Shown: positions 56,631 to 64,000 of the stretch, piece by piece
Layout of the letters: each line of letters starts with the position of its first letter
How positions within the stretch are numbered: the first letter of the stretch is position 1
DNA from: Carya illinoinensis
Taxonomy: Eukaryota; Streptophyta; Magnoliopsida; Fagales; Juglandaceae
Length of the DNA: 64,000 bases
Assembly: GCF_018687715.1 (NCBI RefSeq)
Contig: NC_056761.1
Location: forward strand, 15,147,501-15,211,500
Reading direction: 5' to 3'
Made by a program: the position numbers and the translations under genes
The notes under the pieces: generated by a model
Database searches by the model: none
The model's input: only the letters and a program-made list of their open reading frames with translations
What the model was told of the DNA's origin: nothing

Positions 56631-58385
56631 TTAGGTAAGTCCGGAGTTAACGATTTGAGGGAGGTGGGAGCCTCGGCTCCTCCCTCCCTCCTCTTTCTCT
56701 CTCTTTGTTTCGGTTTTGTGTTTGGGTTTCTTTTTTCAGTGGTTTATTGTGTGTTTAGGTATGAGAATAAAACTGTTGGCCAATCTCAGGGGAGTCGAGT
56801 GGCACAACCAGGCTTGGCTTCCAAGTTTCTCAACCATAAATCACTATCTTTGGATGGGGAGTTTTCACGATGAAGGTGGAGGAACTCGGTTTCGTCTGGC
56901 CGTGGTTTGGGTGGCTGAAAATTAAAGATCCAGTCTGGTGTCCCTGACTGTTTGGCAGAAAGGATTATAAAAACAAAAACCCAGTTAGGGGTGTTTGAGG
57001 GGCGTACGGGAGGTGCCTGAAAATGGTCTGCTGAGGGGATGCGTTGGAGGCTTTACGACGTGATCGGGGTCAAGGTAGCTTGTTTCTAGGAGGCGATGGT
57101 TTCTGTGGGGTTGGGGTGCTTTTCTGTGGGGTTATGGTACTCTGTTTTATCCATGGAAAATAGAGGTTTGTTCGGGAGGCATGACAATGCACATGAGGGG
57201 GATAAGGTGCCTCTTCTGGGGCAGCACTTGGCCGTAACTCACGGTGTTTCCTCACGGATGATGGTCGGAAAAGGGGGTCGGCGACAGTGCTAGTTTTCTG
57301 TTTGGTATCTGTTTTTAATCTGAGTTTGTCGTTATCATTTCGTTGTTTGCTTAGTCCGGTTCTATTCAGTTTATTTTCAGTTGTAAACAAAGGTTATGGT
57401 GGTCGCAGAGGGGGGTAGTTTTTGTGTGTGTCTGGAATAAAACTCTCGGTGGCTCTGCACATGGGGTCTGAATGAAGAGAAGGAGGTTTGTTTCGCCTCT
57501 GGGCTTCGGTGCTTGAACAAAGTTGAAGTTGTGCAAGTGCATGTGAGAGGTGATGGCGACGAGGCTGGCTTTCCTGGGCATGGGCAGCTACGGGCATGGG
57601 CATGGAGACAAGCACATGCAACGGATGATGCTCTGTTAGTGGAGAGCACGTCGTAGTTAGTGGGCTAGAGTTAGCTCAGAGTATACGGGGCAGTTGTGTT
57701 GTTTTTCAGTTTTCTGAGTTTTGTTTAGTCTGGGAATAAGTTGTTTCCGGTGGCCGTTTGTTTTGGAGCTGTTTTGGTGCGGTTTATGGTGCTATCTGGT
57801 GGCAGCAGGTCTTTATTGTGGAATCTGTTGCATTCTGATATTCTGTTTTGCTGCACGCCGAATGCACGCCGAGACAGTTGCAGGACGAGGCAGGACGAGG
57901 CGCTGGGGTGGTATTCTGTTAGTTACTCTGTCATGTACGGGTAGCAGGACAGTGGGGTCAAAGTGGGAAGAATTGGTTTATTGTTTTGTTTATCTTTATT
58001 TCCTATGTTGCTTTGTGAATAATTTGAAATAGTAATTCCCTTTTCTCTTTTAGAGGAGAAGGGTAGTGAGTCTCTATCCTCCTTTGGAGGATGAGAGTGG
58101 AAGATCCCCCTCCTCCTTTGGAGGGTGGGGGTGGAAGGTGTTCTCATAGACAAGTTGAGATTGACACTTCTGTTTTTACAGAGTCTTCCATCTCAGAAGG
58201 GCTGTGTCGTTCGAGAGTTTTAGAAGTTTTATAGACAATGCCCGGCACAATGAAAATTGTGAGCGGGGGGACTTATAACGGATATGTAGTTGGCTAATTA
58301 ATCGGGATTTGTACTCGGTTCTTTGGTCACAGTTGTAACTTCCTTCATTCATGAATTGAATTGAAGACTATTTCAAAAAAAAAAA
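56631..58385 (+). mobile_element. Poly(A)-tailed non-LTR retrotransposon without ORFs, 1755 bp
   Basis: An 18-bp direct repeat, AAGAATGACGTTAATTTC, lies at 56613-56630 and 58386-58403. The inserted DNA ends in CTATTTC plus a run of about 14 A, the signature of target-primed reverse transcription. The body is distinctly GC- and GT-rich (56650-58300) compared with its flanks. It starts with GGAGGTGGGAGCCTCGGCTC, a leader-like stretch. No endonuclease or RT motif was found in any frame; the longest frames are about 100 codons and overlap on both strands. It is best read as a non-autonomous LINE derivative or a retrocopied long non-coding transcript. Confidence 0.8.
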
Positions 58386-58403
58386 AAGAATGACGTTAAT
58401 TTC

Positions 58404-60059
58404 ATTCTTATACGAAATAATTTCCTAATGTTTGATGCTACATCATGGATATTAATAAAAGGATAATGAACATTTTTTTTTTCTAATTTAATGTCATTGT
58501 ACGTTTGGAGACTCCTGGCCACTAATTTCTTTAATCCTTATCCATCTTTTCTCGGTATATATATAGGATTTCCTTGGCTCAAAATTTTCGCGGCCCGCTA
58601 GCAACCTCTTCCTCCTGTATTAAATTGCTACCTACTGAGTAGCAGCTGCTCGTCATTTTATTTCATATATTTTTTAAAATTATAAAAAATTCATTCTTTT
58701 AAAGTTATAGCTTTTGAGTCAAAAATTCTAGAGTAGATTTGGATTAGTCACTTGAGATTAGAAGTTTTGGAAGCATGATAATTTTGTTGCTGGAAGATGG
58801 TTTTAGTTATGCATTGAGTTTTTGAAGTATTTATATTGTAATTATTTCGAATTTAATTAATGGCTTTGGATTTGGGGCGTTACAAATGAATGCTGATCTG
58901 GTTGCTAATTTTTACACGATTAGGACACATTACGCTTGAATTTTGAATTTTGTAAAAGATAATGGGGCCATTCAAAAGATGTGACATTTTTTTAAATGTT
59001 TATGATTGAAGTTTACGAGATTAATATTTATTTTTGGGATTTCGTGACATGCATGATAAATGAGAAACAATTAAGTAAACGTGATGTTGACAAACGGTAC
59101 AGATAAAGAAGTACAAACAATTTGTTAAGCCTAAGATGATGACCCCGAAGCATGAACTTACAACCTTCAAAGAAAAGTACAAGGTCTTCCCGGTGGAGTG
59201 CCCGCAATACCAAGAATATAATTAGCTTGCTTTAACTAACAGCTGCCATAGATGATTAGGCTACGTCTCCCTTGTTCTTACATATAATATACCAACAAAG
59301 ACTTCTACGAATAAGTAATCTATTGATTAAGGGAATGTTTGGTTTTCTCGGTAATCTTCTAAAAGGAAGCTTACAAATTAATATAATTCAAAACTATGAT
59401 TGTAAAATTAATATAATCACAAATTGACACGTGACATAATGATGCCATGTGACCTCCTATAATTTTCAAATGAGAGGTTGGCAGTGGCCTCGTATTACAA
59501 AAATGAAAAAAAATTAGATATACATTAATTTTACGAAAATTGAGAACTCATGAAGTCTCGCATTACAAATAAACAAAAACCAGATGTTGATTTTGCAATT
59601 AATCCAACATGCCTTTTACTTTCATTTGATCAATGATGTGTGCGATCCTCTACTCAGTGCAAATCATTCTCAATATACAGGCCGGCAAACGCATTAAGTA
59701 AAGAAAATAGGCCACTATTCTATATTGGATAATGCTGTTTGAACAGGTAATGAACCGACAGTTGACTTTTTTTTTTTTTCTTTTTTAGCGATTTTATGTA
59801 TTTTTTATATAAATAAAATTAAAAGATGCTAAAAAATGAATAAAAAATGAATAAATAAATAAAAATAAAAATACACTTACAGTTGGATATGTATGTAGGG
59901 ACATCGGTCCCTGTAGCTTTATCCTTCTGTATACATTACGCGTTAGCAAAGAAATCCAATGACTTTGGACTTGGGGTAGCCACTAGCCTAGCTTAGTCCA
60001 GCCTCCAAGCTGAGCTGTAAAACCATCCATATTCTCGCTCATACGCTTTTGGAGCTCTT

Positions 60060-60063
<4 letters not shown>
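58404..60063. other. Intergenic DNA upstream of the alpha-galactosidase gene
   Basis: AT-rich, no gene. An LTR-tail-like stretch ends GGGGCGTTACA near 58885. A short hairpin, TAGGGACATCGGTCCCTGTA, lies at about 59897-59916 next to an A/T-rich MITE-like segment (59765-59890). Confidence 0.45.

Positions 60064-60092
<29 letters not shown>
60064..60092. repeat. (TA)n microsatellite just upstream of the alpha-galactosidase gene
   Basis: About 14 TA units directly 5' of the presumed transcribed leader. It could double as the TATA element, since the start codon is about 120 bp downstream. Confidence 0.85.
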
Positions 60093-60094
<2 letters not shown>

Positions 60095-60209
60095 GTCAGT
60101 AGTGCTTCATCATCAACGATCAAACACCTCCCGTTTTGTTCCTCTTCATGTATTTCACCTTATATATTATTATTGGGCGCTGCATATAGAAGAAGCTAAT
60201 AAAGAAGAT

Positions 60210-63200
60210 ATGGCTTATCTATCTCTGCATAGAGGTTGGTCAGCTATGGCGGTGGTCATGCTGGCTTATGTATCCATCTTTTTGCTCTCAAATGCCGGTT
60301 GTGGGGGCGGTGTGGCTGCTGCTCGGCTCCGAACCACCAGTGCTCTGTCGACTAATCTTCTTGCAAATGGACTTGGGAAAACTCCTCCTATGGGGTAAGC
60401 CCCTTTGATCTGTTTCTTTTATATATTAGTGCATGTTAAGAAATAATTAGGAATCCTGCTGTTGGTTTCTGTATGTATATACATAGATCTGAAAGAAATG
60501 TTCGATCCAAGTTTCCCTCCTTTCTGCCAGTTTTGATCAGTTGCTCAGTGATGAAATCTTCAGATTGACTGTAGAGTTGTTCTTTCAGATGGTCGGTTTA
60601 TAACTGGTTGGCATGAGATGTAGTTTCTGTTTGGTAGATAAAAATTTTCATCTCAAATTCAAAATTCTCATCTCATCATTACAACTTTTTCAAATTTCCA
60701 TACAAAATATAATAAATAATTTAACTTTTTCTTAACTTTTTCAAATCTCAAAATAATAATAATATTAAAATATAATATTTTAATATTTTATCTTAAACTC
60801 AAAATTCATCCCCAATTGCTTATGATGATGCACTAGCGTGAATCTGGCACATCCAGGATTAGTAATACGAGTTTAGGATGGGAGCTAGTATATATTAATT
60901 CTTGTCGTGCATCGCGAATATCAAAATTGCCCACAAAACCATTATAATATATATATAATCATATTTGTAATCTTAGGATGTGCCAGATTTTTTTTGAAAA
61001 TGTGAGTAAACATGAGAGTCACATGAAAAATATTATTTTTTAATAGTAAACTCTATTTTTTTAAAAAGAAGTGTGTGGTATTTGCATACTTTAAAATTGT
61101 ATTTAACAGTACTCAAGAAAATACTTTAGATGCAAATGAATTACACAAAAGTAAACTTACAAGCTGATGTGAATTGATGTGGTATGTCAGATTATAAAAT
61201 TACTTTTATTTTAAAATAGATCTAACAGATCTCATGATGTGGTACTCTAGTTATGAAGTTTATTTTTATGTAATCTCTTAATTTGTGTATGTAGCAATTC
61301 TCATATATATATATATATATGGATATATATTAATATATATATATATGCATATATATTTAATACTGATCAGTATAATCCAATTGTCATATGTTTATCTTTC
61401 ATATCATGTTTCATATAATCCAGTTTTCATGCTATGATGTATCAATACGTTAGTTGAATTTATTTTCTTTTGAATCTTGAATTTCAAAGAAGTTGAATCA
61501 AATTGTCTTTCTTTTTCTCCTGCGTAACTGAATATGTTTTCTCCCTAGTACTAATCATGTATTGAGAGAAAGAAATATATAAACATATAAAAAGGTCTCA
61601 CAACATACTATTTGAAAAATTCACAAAGAGATTAATAATTCTTACTAGAGAATCACCAACCTATAAAGTAAGATCTACAAACACTTATGGTTGCCTAAGG
61701 GATGTTACTTTGGATAATGATATGAGATGAAAAATCTGTGAATAGTGGTAAAATAATTTAAATTATGATATTTTATAAGATTTAAAAAAATGAGAGAAAA
61801 AATTGAATAAAAATATTATAAAGTTAAAATAATGTTAGATATAATTTTTTAACATTTTTTTTAAGATTTGAAAAAATTGTATTGTTTTTGTGTTTTGTTT
61901 AAAAATTTAAAAAAATTATAATGATTAAATTAAAAATGTTTGTAGATATGAAAATTAAAAAGTAAGATCTACAACCTGTAGATATGAAAAAATTGTATTG
62001 TTTGTAGATATAATTTACAAGTAAATTAGCCGATTCATTATGAAGTTTAAATGTTGATCAGATGGAATAGCTGGAACCACTTTAGCTGTCAAATTGAGGA
62101 GAAATTGATTAGAGAAACAGGTAATTTAGTCATCACCTACATTAATATTTGTTTAGGAAAACTAGACTTTGATGAAGTTCCTCACATAGCTAGCTCTCTG
62201 TTGCAAAATCTTTGGCTACAGCGGATGCAATGGTGTCATCGGGACTCGCCGCAATAGGATACGAGTACATAAATCTAGGTAAGGCGTCGACAATTTTCTG
62301 TATTTTTGCAACTCTGTAGTACAAAATACGATTAAGCTAATCCTCGACCACTTTTAATATATATCTTTTAGATGATTGCTGGGCTGAATTTAATAGAGAC
62401 TCTCAGGTATATATCTCTTATATATACACACACACACACGAGAATTACTCGTACGTTCTATATTATATGCATGAATGTTATAAAAGTGATTTTACCAAGT
62501 GATCGATGTGTGCATCATTCAGTTTTATGAGTAATATTACATACAGTTATCGAGTGTGTAAGTGATATATATACAATCGTTTTAAAAAAGAATGGAATTC
62601 ACTATTAAAAAATTAATTAATTTTTTCATATAAGTCTAAAATTTATTCACTTTTTTCACAGAAATTGCACAGCACTTACGCATTTCATAACTGCAAATAT
62701 CATTTTTTAGTATTAATTTGCCTTTTGTAAAAACTTGTGTAAACATAGCATGCAGTTCTCTCTATGCATATGTTATATAGCCAAGAATTTTATTAATTTT
62801 GTACATATGATCTTAATATAGAGTCCTCCCCTCAATAAGTGGATGCATTTGAGAAAAAATAAATAAAAATTTATAATGTGTATATATTTTGCATTTATTT
62901 TTCAATAATTTGTTTATAGATTACATGTAAGTACTGGAAATATGGATTCTCATAAAATTGAATTATGGCAGGGAAATTTGGTGCCAAAAGCTTCAACATT
63001 TCCATCTGGGATCAAGGCATTAGCAGATTATGTCCATAGCAAAGGGTTGAAGATTGGGATTTACTCTGATGCCGGGTATCAGAGTAATGTTTGCTCATTT
63101 TCCAGAATGATCTTAATTCTAGTCTATACCTCGATTAGTACTCAATTTATTTCTTGATATTCTGTGTAGAACTCGAACTTGTAGTGGGACTATGCCTGGA

Positions 63201-63992
63201 TCCCTAGGCCATGAGGAACAAGATGCAAAGACTTTTGCTTCCTGGGTAACATTTTTATTTATTTTTATTTTATTTTATTTTTGAGGGATTATTAGCTATA
63301 AAAATATTAACTTGTAGTGCCATTTTGAGATGCTAATAACTGGTAATTTATCCTACACATAATAGGGTATTGACTACTTGAAGTATGATAATTGTAACAA
63401 TGATGGCACAAGTCCAAAGAAAAGGTATTAGATAGTAATTGTCATTCTATATATATAATGTACACATGATTTTAGTTTATCAATTATAATAAGGCATTCT
63501 CAACCTACATGTGTTGCAACAGGTATCCAAAAATGAGCAAAGCTTTATTGAATTCTGGGAGATCCATCTTCTTTTCTCTTTGTGAATGGTGAGTAGATAA
63601 TTGAGAGTTTTTTTTTTTTTTTTGCATCAAGCTCTATGTTTTTAGAATAATGATTTGTATAAGTCCCGTATAGTTTCTTTGTAGAAAAGTGGGATCTCCT
63701 ACTTTTACGAAAGGTCTGCGCAAGACTTGCACACTTTAGATTTATATCTATCATTTCTCTTGATTTGAAGTGCCCAAAAAGCAACATTTGCCATTTAGAA
63801 AAATAGTATTACAACAAGAGAAGCTAAGACCCAGCCAATTAATTATGGTTCCCCTGCTTAACATTGAAGTGAGTATATGGAAGTAAATGGTTGGTTTCAA
63901 TATTTTAGGGGACAAGAAGACCCAGCCACTTGGGCTGCTAAAATAGGAAATAGCTGGAGAACAACAGTTGACATCCAAGATAAGTGGGAAAG
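60210..63992 (+). CDS. Alpha-galactosidase (GH27), exons 1-9, 3' end outside the window
   Basis: Removes terminal alpha-galactose from raffinose-type sugars, galactomannan and galactolipids, usually in the wall or vacuole. Exons: 60210-60394, 62062-62120, 62222-62278, 62372-62406, 62972-63075, 63170-63245, 63366-63424, 63523-63588, 63909-63992; the reading frame carries on past the window. All junctions are GT-AG and in phase, with no stops. The N-terminus MAYLSLHRG has a hydrophobic signal-type stretch ([18 protein letters not shown]). Family blocks follow: [46 protein letters not shown] (Asp of KYDNC is the nucleophile), [22 protein letters not shown]. The acid/base Asp lies beyond the edge. 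Met at 60210 is chosen over an in-frame Met at 60102 because the signal peptide follows it directly. Intron 1 is long (1667 bp) and holds MITE-like insertions. The only gene here that looks functional. Confidence 0.93.
60630..60812 (+). mobile_element. MITE, ATCTCATC family (copy 5), in alpha-galactosidase intron 1
   Basis: From GTTTGGTAGATAAAAATTTT through CTCATCTCATCATTACAACT and TACAAAATATAATAAATAAT to AATAATAATAATATTAAAAT. Same order and orientation as 27511-27723. Non-coding; lies 236 bp after the exon 1 donor. Confidence 0.6.
61303..61345. repeat. TA-rich microsatellite in intron 1
   Basis: Interrupted TA runs (TATATATATATATATATGGA and TATATTAATATATATATAT). No further meaning seen. Confidence 0.8.
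61715..61950. mobile_element. MITE-like AT-rich insertion in alpha-galactosidase intron 1
   Basis: TTGGATAATGATATGAGATG at the left and ATTATAATGATTAAATTAAA at the right. The inner part (AATAAAAATATTATAAAGTT) is shared with 13035-13345. No frame. It ends about 110 bp before exon 2. Confidence 0.45.
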
Positions 63993-64000
63993 GTAAGATC

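Noticed and set aside
57070..58153. Overlapping frames of 70-106 codons on both strands of the poly(A) retroposon
   Set aside because: They overlap each other in several frames, lack motifs, and reflect the GC/GT-rich composition.

Overview
This window looks like a repeat-dense stretch of a woody eudicot nuclear genome. The evidence is AT-rich intergenic DNA, plant-type introns, nested LTR retrotransposons, a CACTA transposon, TRIM arrays, many AT-rich MITEs and CT/GA microsatellites. The MITE and solo-LTR styles suggest Fagales, perhaps the walnut/hickory family, but that is only an impression. The one host gene that reads intact is an alpha-galactosidase (GH27) at the right edge: nine exons from 60210, running off the window. 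Nearly everything else is mobile DNA or broken captured gene pieces.

Left part (1-10255). The 3' end of an Athila-type Ty3/gypsy element (integrase, long 3' spacer, 3' LTR) is followed by a 6.2-kb CACTA-type DNA transposon at 4036-10252. Its CACTACAAGAAA termini are exact and it has a TGG target duplication. It shows no transposase. It carries pieces of host genes: two exons of an oxysterol-binding-protein-related gene and the last exon of an unidentified gene. A tRNA-derived SINE sits in one captured intron.

10256-21250. MITE-rich intergenic DNA precedes a short-LTR Ty1/copia element (14153-20039, TSD AAATT). Its two 204-bp LTRs differ at about five positions, yet its pol is wrecked. It carries an epoxide-hydrolase fragment and an antisense unit with its own TATA box, coiled-coil frame and AATAAA. 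Next to it is an intronless, broken CTD-phosphatase-like (NIF/HAD) pseudogene.

21250-29740. A segmental tandem duplication, each copy ending in an array of TRIM units (LTR-internal-LTR-internal). The left copy later gained a 2.7-kb solo LTR, with an empty site visible in the right copy. The right copy gained MITEs.

29985-39545. Remnants: a minus-strand copia 3' LTR with pol scraps, an LTR-like block, a minus-strand Athila gag-protease-RT fragment and another LTR-like block.

39425-51376. A nested stack. An old Galadriel-like chromovirus pol is split by a TGTAATGACC...GTGTTACA solo LTR (TSD AAAGC). That LTR contains a complete but dead chromovirus (40541-46001, TSD GGAAC), whose RT has lost the YxDD segment, and a smaller solo LTR.

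51377-64000. AT-rich intergenic DNA with local direct and inverted duplications, an ORF-less poly(A) retrotransposon with an 18-bp target duplication (56631-58385), and then the alpha-galactosidase gene. The gene's first intron holds two MITE-like insertions.
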